Shown piece by piece: positions 1 to 11,489 of a stretch of DNA of 64,000 bases. Positions within the stretch are counted from its first letter, which is position 1. Each line of letters opens with the position of its first letter. Origin of the DNA: Aurelia coerulea (lineage: Eukaryota > Cnidaria > Scyphozoa > Semaeostomeae > Ulmaridae); NCBI GenBank assembly GCA_039566865.1, contig CM076944.1:22218501-22282500 (forward strand), given 5' to 3'. The notes under the pieces were generated by a model that did no database searches, had not been told where the DNA came from, and saw nothing but the letters and a program-made list of their open reading frames with translations. The translations under genes and the position numbers were made by a program.

Positions 1-482
1 CCACCGACCATACCTACCAGCGACCAGACCGACCAGCAACACCGGCCACCGACCAACACCACCGACCACTGACCAACAAACCACTTACCACCGACCACAC
101 CGGCCAGTGCCCGACCACATACCACCGACCACACCTACCAGCGACCAGACCGATCAGCAACACCGGCCACCGACCAACACCACCGACCACTGACCAATAA
201 ACCACTTACCACCGACCACACCGGCCAGTGCCCGACCACATACCACCGACCACACCTACCACCAACCAGACCGACCAGCAACCAGACCGACCAGCAACAC
301 CGGCCACCGACCAACACCATCGACCACTGACCATGAAAACCATCGACCACCGACCAACAAACCACTTACCACCGACCATAACTGTCACCGACCACCGACC
401 AGAACCGCCGACCAACAACCGCGTAAACCACCGACCACATACCACCGACCACATACCACCGACCACATACCACCGACCAAAT
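1..482. repeat. CCACCGACC minisatellite with 121-bp higher-order unit
   Basis: The stretch is built almost wholly from short words such as CCACCGACCA, ACCACATA and CCAGCGACC. A longer unit can be seen: the block starting at base 1 recurs at 122 and again, partly altered, at 243, so the higher-order period is 121 bp. The third copy carries an extra AGACCGACCAGCAACC-like insertion and then degenerates into simple CCACCGACCACATA repeats up to about 480. The array runs off the left edge. Long open frames across it are by-products of the repeat, not genes. Confidence 0.95.
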
Positions 483-2750
483 TTTAATTACAAACTCAAT
501 GTTTTTGTAAAAACTTAAATTCTAAATGTTTTCAATTCTAAAAGACTTTTTCGATTGCCTAAAAATGTCTAAAAATGTAGTTCCATTTCTGAAAAATCTG
601 TTTATTAAGAAACTGCGCAGTTTTCTAAACTTTCTATTCCCATCTCAACGATTAACGCACTTTAAGTAATAGAAATCTTTGGCATATTTTTACTTTACTT
701 TCACTTGTTTCCTGTATCATATTATTCGTAAGGTACTTGGGTAATGTGTAAATATTGGAAAGGCATAGAAAATCGTGTTTTCAAATGTTTACGGTGCACA
801 AGTAATGAACATGAAGAATGTTATGGAACCTTTAAGAAACTCGTAAGAAACTTTGAGTACTCAAAATCTTATAGCTTTAAGAAACGTTCAGTACTGGCCC
901 ACATTCTTGACTTATTATATGCTAGACTTATTGAGGAACTCCTGGCTGAAGGTTCGTTGATTCTTGGATTGAGGGGACATTCATCTGAATACTTGTAGCT
1001 TTTGTTCATTGCTAACATCACTGAAAACTTGAATTTTGAGGCGTTTTATCATCTGAGGCTTGAGCTCCCAACTTAGGCAACTTAAAGGACAAGTCCGGGG
1101 TTGGAATGATTGTTCCTAAAATGAAAGATCACATTGTTGTGAATGGTGTGTAGTACATTTTTCCAACTTTCTCTGCCTTTTCTCTGCGAAATGTATTTAA
1201 ATCTGTGAAATGAGCGAAATGACGTCATTGTTCATGATGTAATTTCACCCATTTCGCCTTCGACCTGAACGAGGCTGTTTTCTTGTAGAACTCTAACTCT
1301 CAAGTAATTTCCGACGTCACAATCGAACTTCCAAACCGAGGCTAGCCATTTTATCGCGTTTTCAAAATGGCGACGACATTGGGCCTAACTTACGAAAAAT
1401 GTTGTACGAATTCACAACAGAAAAAGACATCAAAACCCGGAAATAAGATACAAGCGATGCTTGGCAGTTGGTAAGGTTACTTTTTGACATTACTTGTAGA
1501 AACCCTGGACTTGTCCTTTAAGCCATCCCCGACCACTCAGTTTTTCGTACAGTGTTGATATGGTTTCCGAGAGAAACATTATCGAGGGAAACAATATCTT
1601 CAAAATTTTACTGTCAAAACAACTGGTGCGTTTCGCGTGATTACAGAATCCCGGATTAAATTGTGAAATGCAAATAAGAATCTCTTTTCAATTTCCATAT
1701 TTACATTGTGGGTTCAATTTCTCCCTTCAAGCACAAACATTAGATATCTCAGATGACAGTAGAGGCATGAATATTATGTTCTAACTTTGACCTGAAACTT
1801 AATCATCATCATACATATACTTGCTCACGAATCGTACACCGTCACACAATAGCGATCGAGTTTGTAATACTCTTACTTTTTATGTAAGAAACTGCCCAAA
1901 AGAAACTCAACTCGCAGATCGCCAAAAAATTAACAAGCTCCAGTACTGGAAAAATGTAAGTTAAGAAACTATTTATTTTGATAAAGGAAATCCTTGACAT
2001 AGATTTACTTTATTTTCGCATGTTTCTTTGGTAGTGAACATGAGGATTGTTATGGGAACCTCTAAGAAACTCGTAAGAAGCTCTGAGTACTCAAAATCTG
2101 ATAATTTCAAGAAACTGTCAGTACTGGCCCAAATTCTTAGCTTCTTATTAAAAAAAACGTGTAGGGCATCAAGCCATTGACACCGTTACCAATCTCGCAT
2201 TTGTGATTCAAGAGGAAATTTTTTCGAAAAAAGATTGGTAGACGTGATAAAGGACTTAATATACGAAGTCCTGTGATTTCTGAAATTTCCATGTTCGAAT
2301 GCCCATCTTCGAGAAGCACAAATATTCCTCCCTTACGTTTCCTGGTATAGATAGTAAAACCCTCCGATTTGATTAGCGATGGGTTTGGCCATGTTACATC
2401 CTAGACAACATTGAATGCCTGAAATTTCCATTAGTGAATCCAAAAGTCAAATTTTAGTAGTCATCCCAAGTTTCCTTTTCTAAATCCTTATTTGACTATA
2501 ATCAATGGAAATAAAGAAAGGTAACTGAAACCACAAAGAGCAAGCGGATTTAGATTTCAAGTACCATTTTGTGGTCAGAGGACCACTCGAAACGCACCAG
2601 TTGTTTTGACAGTAAGTGTGAAAATCCACGAGTGATAGTTTGAGCGTCCATCAGAGTAATCAATAGCGATAACTACAAACTTATAGTGCGAAACTATATT
2701 CAAACTACACGTGCACAAAGGAAATTTTCAGAAAAAATTGCAAAAGAATT
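483..2750. other. Non-coding stretch between two opposed minisatellite arrays
   Basis: No convincing gene is seen. The stretch has its own internal structure. A segment of about 118 bp at 801-918 recurs in the same orientation at 2032-2150, with shared words such as CTCGTAAGAA, GAGTACTCAAAATCT and CAGTACTGGCCCA. A 28-bp perfect inverted pair sits at 1608-1635 and 2588-2615. The word TAAGAAAC recurs many times. The flanking arrays are in opposite orientation, so the whole may be one element with minisatellite ends, but no terminal repeats or target duplication could be defined. Confidence 0.5.
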
Positions 2751-2998
2751 GGTCGGTGGTAAGTGGTTTTCTTGGTCGATGGTAAGTAGTTTTCTTGGGA
2801 GGTGATCGGTGGTTGTTATGGTCGGTGGTAAGTGGTTTGTTGGTAGGTGGTCGGTGATTGTACTGGTCGGTGGTCGGTGGTCGGTGGTCGGTGGTCGGTG
2901 GTGGGTGGTGGGTGGTCGGTGGTTGGTGGTCGGTGGTCGGTGGTCGGTGGTAGGTGGCTGTCATGGTCGGTGGTCAGTGCAGTAAGTGGACGGTGATA
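2751..2998. repeat. GGTCGGTGG minisatellite, inverted relative to the left array
   Basis: Repeats of GGTCGGTGGT with variants GGTAAGTGGT and GGTGGGTGGT fill this stretch. The phrase from about 2820 to 2852 is the reverse complement of one in the array at 1-482, so both arrays come from the same minisatellite family but lie in opposite orientation. The array stops where the CACTA-like element begins at 3005 and resumes for about 40 bp after its end at 9482. Confidence 0.93.
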
Positions 2999-3024
2999 AG
3001 TGTGCACTCAAAAAAATAAAGGTG

Positions 3025-3770
3025 CTAAGAAAAACCTCCAGGGGTTTTTCAGCAGCCTACAAATAGGCAACCCCTAGAGGTTCTTATAAAAACCCCTTTC
3101 AGGGGTTTTTAGAAAAACCCTCTTTTATGGGTTTTTCCAAGAACCCTTCCTTTGGGTTTTTATAAGAACCCCTTGGATGGGTTTTTCAAAAAACCCTTTG
3201 AGCGTGTTATAACAACCTCAAGGGGTTTTTCAGCAGCCTACAAATACGCAACCCCTAGAGGTGCTTATAAAAACCCTTCTCGGGGGTTTTTATAGAAACC
3301 CTTAGGTTGCTTTATAAAAACCCCTAGAGGTTTTTCTGGATGAGTCAACAACCTCAAGGGGTTTTTCATCAGCCTACAAATACGCAACCCCTAGAGGTGC
3401 TTATAAAAACCCTTCTCGGGGGTTTTTATAGAAACCCTTAGGTTGCTTTATAAAAACCCCTAGAGGTTTTTTTGGATGAGTCATAACAACCTCAAGGGGT
3501 TTTTCATCAGCCTACAACTACGCAACCCCTAGAGGTGCTTATAAAAACCCTTCTCATGGGTTTTTATAGAAACCCATAGGTTGCTTTATAAAAACCCCTG
3601 GAGGTTTTACTGGATACGTTATAACAACCCATAAGGGTTTTTCAGTAGCCTATAATACGCAACCACTGCAGGTGTCAGCAAAAACCCTTTGCCTGGGGTT
3701 TTTACAAATACCCATTGGTTGCTGCAAAAACCAATGGCAAAGGTTTTTCTTATCGCCCGCAATGGCTGCT
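3025..3770. repeat. Left subterminal tandem repeats of the CACTA-like element
   Basis: A unit of about 137 bp starting ACAACCTCAAGGGGTTTTTC is repeated at about 3212, 3348 and 3485, with weaker copies on both sides. Each unit contains several small palindromes in which AAAAACCC faces GGGTTTTT, often around CTAGAGG. Units 2 to 4 differ by a few per cent, so the array is fairly young. Confidence 0.9.
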
Positions 3771-4289
3771 TCATAAAACCCTAAGAGGCCTTTGTTACCA
3801 AAAACAACCCTCCTTGAAACTCTTTAGAACAGTCGCCAGATTCACAGTAGCATGGAAGCAGGAGAAATTGTTGATTTGTTCCAGAGCAGGCAAAATGATT
3901 GAGTGCAATAGATCATCGCGAGAAACGAAATTAATCCAACATGAGAGACTAAGAAAATTTAAGCAATAGACATGAGCTACATACGAATTACAAACACTAT
4001 AAAGCTAAGAAAGTTTACAATGGGTGAACCGCGCTACGTCAAGATTGTATTTCCAAAAAACTATATGTAAGCTCATTATTGTGAGTGTGGAGCAAAAAGA
4101 GCTTATAGTAAAATTTTGACTATGAATTGCCCTTGAGAATATATTTTTGGTGGGTTTTTATTTGCTGCCAGTAGGATTTTGTTCACGTATCTTCATGGCT
4201 TTGGTGAGCTTTGATTACAGTCTGTCACATCTGGCAAATTTTTCAACTTTCAACATTCAGCACACCCTTGTTACTTTTGCTGACTGCAA

Positions 4290-4490
4290 AGATTTTCCAT
4301 TTATTTAGCTAAACAAGTTTACATGTGAATTTTGATATGGTTTTGGGATAAAACTGTGTGGAATTGGTGTATATGACTTGTAAAATGGTGCATTGAATCC
4401 TCAAAATGAGGGTAAAAGAACTGGCAAGCTATCATACATATCCTTGACATTTGTTTTCATGAATAAGTCCCCCCCCCCCCGCTAACTTTA
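4290..4490. repeat. Fragment of the TAAGCCCCC repeat family
   Basis: The segment matches the interior of the better copy at 19979-20390 over roughly 180 bp, sharing words such as GGGATAAAACTGTG, GACTTGTAAAATGGT and GAATAAGTCCCCCC. It is degraded and lacks recognisable ends. Confidence 0.6.
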
Positions 4491-4524
4491 TACACGATAC
4501 GAAGGCCCTTGCTGGTCAGTAATA

Positions 4525-5277
4525 CAGGGTGTCCGCGGTGTCCCAAAAATATTGCTCGACGTTTGATTAGATATCAAAAGTAGCAATGAAATGTACAAGC
4601 ACCTGGTTAGGTAACCCTCCTCCTAAGATTTTGAATTAATTTTTGACGCCATAATTTTGCAAATCCGCTAAGAATTAACGGAATTACAAGCTATTGAAGT
4701 TCAAGTTTGTCGAGACGTCCCTAGATGACTCGTTTTTCAAATTAAGGCCTCCCAAAATCGAGGTAAAAGAAGACTGTGCAATGTTTTACCTCTCACTGAT
4801 ATTAGAGCAAACCAAATAAGACTTAAAAAGTATTTTAATTCTTGTAGATAGCTGTTGCCAAAATGTACTTTAAGAATGCAAGTCTCCAAAAACATGGAAT
4901 GAAAACTTAATCGATGAGAGACGGGAACATTCCAAATGGTGCTAAACAGGATTCCTCCAAGCATCCATAACCTTAATTCAATGTTAGATAAAGCTTGTTT
5001 ATCGGAAATGCTTTTGAATTCAATTTGATTTGCTTTGAATATACGAGATTTTACTTTCAAAAAATATACAATTTAGGGGTGTCAAGTTTCAGCTTTCATA
5101 CAAACTTGAACTCTAAACGCTCGTAACTCCGTGAATATTTAGCCAATTTGCTAGCTTCTGGTGCCTAAAATTAATTTAAAATCTCTGCAATGTGGTTATG
5201 TTACGATGGAGCCCGTTCATTATTTCATTATTTTCTAATATTCAATCAAACGTCAAACATTTTTTTGGGTCACCATG
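4525..5277. mobile_element. Mariner-type MITE, TA-flanked (copy 1)
   Basis: The element opens with CAGGGTGTCC after TA and closes with GGGTCACCATG before TA. Its interior matches the second copy at 52830-53586 over nearly its full length, for example GTTTGATTAGATATCAA near the start and GAGCCCGTTC near the end. TA target duplications with CAGGGTGTCCCA-type ends are typical of Tc1/mariner-derived MITEs. No transposase is encoded. It lies inside the CACTA-like element and is therefore a later insertion. Confidence 0.8.
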
Positions 5278-8200
5278 TATACTCAATTTTTATAAGAGAC
5301 ATCGTCGTTCTTGCATCTGCAATAGGTTTTCTTATTTTGGGATCGACTCTGTTAAAAGTTTCTTGTGTGCACAATTTCTTTATTCACGGAGGACCTCTTT
5401 TGTGCAATAACGAACAAATCATAAATAGAACTTTTCAACGTTTTGGCATCATTTGGGTTGGTGCTACTCTTTTCAATGAAGTACATTGCAACTCGTATCC
5501 AAAATAGCTCAAAACACTTCTTGAGTTCAAAGGGACCTCTTATCGCTTCAAAAGTACATTTCATTTCAAGTAGCTTCTGGTAGATTTCTTAATTTTCTGG
5601 AACACACCACTACAGATTTCTATATAATGTCTCTGATGAAAAAGAGTGCATTCTATTATACACGATAGTCAATAAAAACGTCAAACGCCCAAAGATAACC
5701 TTCAAAGTCCATTCTTTGTAACATCGTCCCAGTATGGTAATGATACTTGATATTTGTACATCTTTCGTCACCTTGAAAGAACGCAAGTCTTCTACTGGTC
5801 TTTTTCCTCAATCCTTGGAAAGAGAAAAATGGCATCCATTAAAAACAGTCGCACATTGTAGCCCAACTTTAAAAATGGTCTAATTTCATACTGCATGAAA
5901 ATCAACGAAAAGCAAAGAAACAATCACGATGCATGCCGGTTGACAAAGAGCCGCTAAGGTTTCTTGGAAGGGTTTCTTGGAAATGAAATGTTTCATGACA
6001 TTCCTGATGAAGGTGAAGCACCCTTTACCTTCATGAACATTTCACAAGAAATTTTCATGAGAAACTTAGGTGTGGGCTGGCGTAGCAAGTTTCTAGATTT
6101 TAGGCTGTTTTGGCTGAAAAATCATTGTGTGTAGCTACAATTTGTATGTTACAAAAACATCGACTTGCATAACAAGGAACGCACAACACAACAAAATTTA
6201 ATTTGGACACTGATCCACTGCGAAGGGTAGCGACCTGAGATGGCCAGAAACTGAGGAGGAGGCTGTTTTTTGAGCAAGACAAAAATCTGACGATTTAGAA
6301 CAAACGGACACTCGATCAAGCAACCAAATATGGACATTCGTTAGTTAGACTTAATTGAACTATTCTCTATAAAAGCTGTTGCATTATATTCTTCAGTTGC
6401 TCTGATGATGGCCTTGTGGACGAAACTAGTTAGTAGAAAGCTGAATAAACGAAAAAAAGCGCAAAGATCAACTCGATGCCTGCTCTCTGAGGATGTTGTC
6501 CCTCTTCTACATCGTTCACCATATATTGTATGTAGCTATATTCATTTTAATCATGGAAATCCGTAGCATAGGCTTGAAAACTTACACGGAACTCGTTTGA
6601 ACTTATAAGTGAGTGCTGAGAGGGGGTGCTAAAATTTTACGTACCTAAAGAGAGGGGGACGAAAAATAACGCACATTTTAGGGAGGGGGTAGGATAATAG
6701 TTTGAGATAAAAGTCCTGTAGAATTCTAAAAGACTAGCTCTTCAGGAACTTTTGACATAATGTTTCTTTCTACATGCTAGCAGCTGTGACGATGTAAATC
6801 TTCATGCAATTGGAATCAAGACAGTGTACTTGGAGGGGGGGGGGGGGCTGAACAAATTTTCTGCATTATTTAAGGGGGCACCAACATTTTCAGCAAAATC
6901 AGAGAAGGGTTGCGAAAATTTGACCAAATATTTGTAAACGTCCCTCTCCACAGCAAAAATTAATGATCAGTCCCTTAGTTTCTTGTTAAAATAGCTCATA
7001 AGAAATGGTAAGCTCCATTTTTCGAAACTCAAGAAACTGCCCCACCTAAGTTAAACAAGCTAAGAAATGTTTGTAATTTTCACTCAAAAGTGTTTTGACA
7101 CTGTACAGTTATGGCAACTTATTTGACATTGTGTTTAGTGCGAATTATGAAGTCTTACTAAGTCAGTTTGAAGCCATTCTAACAAAAATAGATTAACTCT
7201 ACACTTCGGGTATCAGAAATGTAAGAAACGCATAAGAAATTGTTGGTAGCAATAGTTCCTTATGATTTAAGAAACTATCTACCAGCCCAGACCCCCCCCC
7301 CGGACCTTAGTTTCTCTATAAAAAATGTATTCAGTTAGTCCCATCGGGCCTTAATCGAGGGGCATATTCATTAAAGCATTGCCTGACTTTGGGTATTATT
7401 CAACGATTGGAGAATTTGCAGTAATATTAGGTAATGCTATGATGATGATGAGTACACCTTGCACTCTCTCTCTTCTTTGTCAAACTAGCCGCTTGGCTTG
7501 GTTCTTGTTTAGGTGCAATTGGTCAAATTCCGAGGAAAACAGGCTACTGCAGATAAGATTTGTCATATTATCTCTTTGCGCATGACATCAATTGTCAAGA
7601 AAATCAGCTAAAATGTATGCAAAATCTGTTCAAATCTATGATATCTTGGCAGCAATTTCTTATGAACTCTGAATGAACTGGAATGCCCCAAGACCATCAG
7701 ACCACGACATCCAATCGATCACATCACAAGAAACTACATAATTGGTGGGAGCCTCATGTTTCTTATGAATGTAGGAGGGCTAATTATTTTCCAGTATCCT
7801 GGACGTTTTGTTTCAGGCGGTTTCTTAAATTTCGGGCATTACTGTATTAATCGTGAAGTCAAATCAAACATTATATCTACCGAATGGGCCAGCAAAATTC
7901 CCTTTTATGAAGTTTTTGAATGAATCAAATTCTTCTTGAAAGGCTAAAGAGCGAAATACTTTCTCTTCTGATGTTTTCATAAGCTCTGAAAACAAGTTAA
8001 GTTCATTTTCTTATGGTTACCTTGATCTCTGTGAAGGTGTCTCGCCAAATGATACTTTTTTGCCCTCACACTTTTGTCCATTCATAACAGGCCAGGTTTT
8101 CACAAGAAGTAGGCTACCATTATCTTGAAAATTGAACTGAAAATAAATGCAGTATAGCCTGTATACAGCTAGGTACTTATAATAAAGCAAACCTAGATAT

Positions 8201-9159
8201 TCTTATAACAAAGTTTAACAAAAAAAGCTAAGGCTCGTACAACGGCCAACGTGCATAGGTGCTTGATACTGCACGAGCAGGTCTTGGCTGGACTACAGGT
8301 AAAGTCTCTGTAGTTAGATTGTTTATAATGACTAGTCTAGCTAGACTATAGTCTATACATCAATAAATCTTCTAGGCCTGGTATGAATATGTGCACCAAG
8401 AAAGAACGTTCGTAAAACCAATATGAACAATTCTTAAACATGGAAAACTCGATATGAGGAGGCAGTTGCATTCGACTAGGCCTAAGTATCTATAGTCATA
8501 ATGAGAAAGAAGCTACTTTATTCATGAATTTCTTGCGAATTCTTGCTGCAAAATGTTTACACAGCAAATAACTGGGAGTATAAGCAACGCAGTGAAGAGA
8601 CTCACCAATGTTTTGTTGGAAATTATTTGCATCTTGTCTGCTTCTTCGTTTCTTGTGCGTTGAAAGCATTCTTTTGAGGTCTTGAAAGGTCGTTCTCGAA
8701 AATCTCAAACAAATTGAAGACTTCGTGCTGACGCCAGATCGAAGACTTCGTGCTGGATCGAATTCGAAAATTCGCGCTGACGGTCACATGACTTATCCGC
8801 ACCCCGAGAAGCTTGAGCAGAGCCATCAGAGCATCAGAGAAGCTTGAGAATTTTGATTTGCCCTTGTTGCTCCACGCCTCGCTCTGCCCTAGTTTTATGC
8901 CATATAGAGCAAGTCAAGGGTGGATCCAGTCCGAAATTGAGGGGAGGCTACCTGCAGTGAGTCCCAGTGATGGCACCGAAAGTAGCTATTGAAGAGAGAA
9001 AGCACACTAAAGGCGTGCAAAAATAAAAATAAATATCATTTCGTTTTCCTGCTAAATATCACCTTGATTTGTATGTTATCCCAACATTTTGATCGATACA
9101 GGTAAGAAAAGTGCGGTAGATTATTTAAAACACCCTTACGCATTTCGATTATAGTAAAA
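5278..9159. other. Interior of the CACTA-like element, no gene recognised
   Basis: About 3.9 kb without a credible coding region. Between about 6040 and 7830 the words AAGAAAC, TAAGAAAT and their complements (GTTTCTTA) recur at irregular spacing, resembling the stretches at 600-2110 and 37890-38580. Runs of G near 6836 and C near 7300 are simple sequence. Around 8940 a GGATCCAG-type word hints at a hAT-like fragment. Confidence 0.5.
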
Positions 9160-9467
9160 TTACTTTGTACCCCGAACAACCTTTGCAGGTTTTTGCAAAA
9201 ACCTCCCATGGCCATGAACAAAAACTGCAAAGGGTTTGTGAAAATTGCTTTGATATGAATAACCTTTGAAGGTTTTTGTGAAAAACCCTTTAGTGATGCC
9301 GAACAGGGAAAAACCCTAAAGGGTTTTTCAAGAGTCTGAGAAACCTCAAGGTTATTAAAAAAACCCCACCAAAAGACCAAATTCTCAAAAAACCTTTGAG
9401 GGTTTTTAAAAAAACCTATGAGCCTAAAAAACCCCAAGGTTTTCTGAAAAACCCTCCGTAGCACCCC
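9160..9467. repeat. Right subterminal repeats of the CACTA-like element
   Basis: Palindromic AAAAACC...GGTTTTT words recur every 20 to 40 bp up to the right terminal repeat. They mirror the array at 3025-3770 but are less regular, and no 137-bp unit is visible. Confidence 0.85.
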
Positions 9468-9481
9468 TATTTTTTTGAGTG

Positions 9482-9527
9482 TGATCGGTGGTATGTGGTC
9501 GGTGTGGTCGGTGGCATGTGGTTGTAC
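9482..9527. repeat. Continuation of the GGTCGGTGG minisatellite
   Basis: A short run of GATCGGTGGTATGTGGTCGG-type repeats follows directly on the right end of the CACTA-like element. It is the other half of the array interrupted at 3004. Confidence 0.85.
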
Positions 9528-9545
9528 ACCACGCCATTGACATTG

Positions 9546-9833
9546 ACGTGTTTAAAATTGCAGAATCTACTACCCGAAGACCTGAATGGTTACGTCAAAA
9601 CATCTCAGCATGAAATAAACACAAGAGGCGTTTTACCGAAAATGCGCACTGAAACAGGAAAAAGTCGTTTGCGTACCAGGGAGCCCGCAGTTTCAATCGA
9701 CTCGAAACAACAACCCGCAACGAATATCCATCTTGCTATTCAAAAAGAAACTAAAACTATCGAGGTCTTTGTAGATCTTTGTAGTCCAAGAAAAACGTAT
9801 TTGACTCTGATAAATTCTTATCCTTTACGTTAA
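9546..9833 (+). pseudogene. Possible degraded LINE ORF2 C-terminus
   Basis: An open stretch encodes a peptide with the run EINTRGVLPKMRTETGK. This resembles the HNYNTR...R(T/S)E.G region that precedes the GP-WN-LP block in many CR1/Jockey-like LINE proteins. The expected WN-LP block is not recognisable downstream. The assignment is tentative and the frame could be chance. It lies just upstream of a better LINE tail. Confidence 0.3.
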
Positions 9834-10109
9834 ACTATTTTTATTTCATTCTACTTTTTACCATAATTTTAACTACAACGATTATCAATATGTAGAATTA
9901 CAGGTTCTTGAATGATAACAGATAGTTTTACGTCTGAACAAGTCAACCTGTCAAAATATTAGTTATTATGGTTATTATTATTGTCACTCTTTGTTTTGAA
10001 AAATTTCCTTTTGAACCATGTTTGCATTCGAATACATTTGCACCTTTGAGCCGGATATTAAAAGTACCACTAAAGGGTAAACAGTTAGATCAATGATACG
10101 ACAATGATA

Positions 10110-10507
10110 TAAGATCTGTTGTGTTCTACCGGCTGTCTGTCAACAACGGGACAGAAAGCATCCGTTTCAAAGGTCCGCAGCTGTGGCAAATGTTACCACC
10201 AACGATACGTAATTCAAAATCCCTTTGTCAGTTTAAAACAAAAATAAAAAGTTGGAACGGAGAAAATTGTCCATGTAAATTATGCCGCGTTTTTACTCCG
10301 AATTTGGGCTTTGTATGATGAATCTTATTAGATATCTACTTTTACTTTTACACTGTATACTTTTGATGACTTGTAAATATTTTATCCACTATTTTTCTTA
10401 TGTAATATTTGTATTTTAATGTTTTAAAGTTGGAATAAATTAGCTAATTACTTTTAGCTATCTTTTTGACATTTGTAATCCAACAATAAAGAAATTGATA
10501 ATAATAA
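10110..10507 (+). pseudogene. LINE 3' end (ORF2 C-terminus and tail)
   Basis: The 65-codon frame at 10121-10318 contains ESIRFKGPQLWQMLPPTIRNS, followed by QFKTKIKSWNGENCPCKLCR and a closing LGFV. This is the C-terminal block, with a CxCxxC-like motif, shared with the copies at 26715-27215 and 30141-30803. A 3' untranslated region with AATAAA near 10484 and a short TAA-repeat tail follows. The reverse transcriptase is absent, so this is a 5'-truncated, dead copy. Confidence 0.8.
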
Positions 10508-11292
10508 TGTCTCAAAAAAAGTACCCCCTTTTGACTCAACAAGGCAACAAAATGATAATATTTCGGGACTTTTTGAATTCATGGCTACATTTGTTAGTCT
10601 TCAACTTAAATGCACATACCTTGCATTTGGAAATCGACCACCAAACACCGGAGATAAGAGTTCACAAGGTCAAAATTTGGAGTGCATCTGAAACCAGAGG
10701 TTTTGAGAAATGGCCTCGCCATAATTTGACAACAAACAGGCATTTTGCAAACGAATTTTCGACTTTGACCTTTACTTTTTATTTTGAAAAGATTTACACC
10801 TTGAATTACTTCAATTGTGCTTGCAGTGACTTTCCTTTTGAGAAAACGGTCCTTGCATTGCATTCGATCCCAAGTGTTTTGTATTAAAGAAGAGGAAAAG
10901 GAGCACATGCACGCTTATTTTGGAGATGTGGCACGATTTTATGACTCTTAGCACATTTTTACTAAATTTGTTTGATCAGCGCCATATCCATGCATCTTTT
11001 ATTCTTTTCAAAAGCAAAACACAAAAACTGAAAATCTACAGGTACTTTGGAAAATGTCCATGATGCACATCATGACTAGGCCCTTTTTCAAAACCTCTGG
11101 TTTTCGGTGCACTGTAAATTATGACTTTGCGAACCTGTATCTCCGGTGTTTGGTGGACGATTTCTAAATTCAAGGTATGTGCTTCTAAGTTGAACATTGA
11201 TAAATTTAGCTGTGAAGTCGGGGAGCAATGATATCTTATTACTTGGTTCCTATTTCCAGTCAAAAGGAGGTACTTTTTTCTGAGACACCCGC
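10508..11292. mobile_element. Palindromic TIR MITE
   Basis: The left end reads TGTCTCAAAAAAAGTACCCC and the right end is its approximate inverse, GGTACTTTTTTCTGAGACAC. The arms extend inward: the phrase around 10610-10720 (CACCAAACACCGGAGAT) is inverted around 11100-11160. TA follows the right end. The left end abuts the TAA tail of the preceding LINE and seems to lack its first few bases. Confidence 0.75.
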
Positions 11293-11489
11293 TATATATT
11301 CATAATTTCTGCTGTCATTGTCAATGCAGTTTTACTGAAAGCACGTCAATGAAACTTTTTCCCGTCGTTCTCTCGTCACTCTTTTGTCTGTAAAACATCT
11401 AACTACGATCTAATAGATCAAATTACAAATTTTGATGGGCGAAGGTGGATTTAGGTCGCAATCAAACTGCTATAGACCGGTATACTGTA

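Larger units (their letters stand above)
3005..9481. mobile_element. CACTA/EnSpm-like DNA transposon, non-autonomous, 6.5 kb
   Basis: The left end reads CACTCAAAAAAATAAAGGTG and the right end is the near inverse (ATTTTTTTGAGTG), giving a terminal inverted repeat of at least 14 bp starting CACTC. A dinucleotide TG flanks both ends (3003-3004 and 9482-9483), consistent with a 2-bp target duplication. Both flanks are GGTCGGTGG minisatellite, as expected if the element landed in the array. Both subterminal regions are packed with AAAAACC/GGTTTTT palindromic words, a hallmark of the CACTA superfamily. No transposase frame was found inside, so it would be non-autonomous. The superfamily call rests on end sequence and subterminal structure only. 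Confidence 0.6.

Noticed and set aside
228..518. Open frame across the left minisatellite
   Set aside because: The peptide is a low-complexity product of the CCACCGACC repeat, and several frames on both strands stay open for the same reason.
6380..6460. Hammerhead ribozyme-like CTGATGATGGCC...GAAAC
   Set aside because: The core words are present, but stem II pairs poorly and no partner strand for stem III with a cleavage site was found upstream. A Penelope-like or LINE tail is possible but unsupported.
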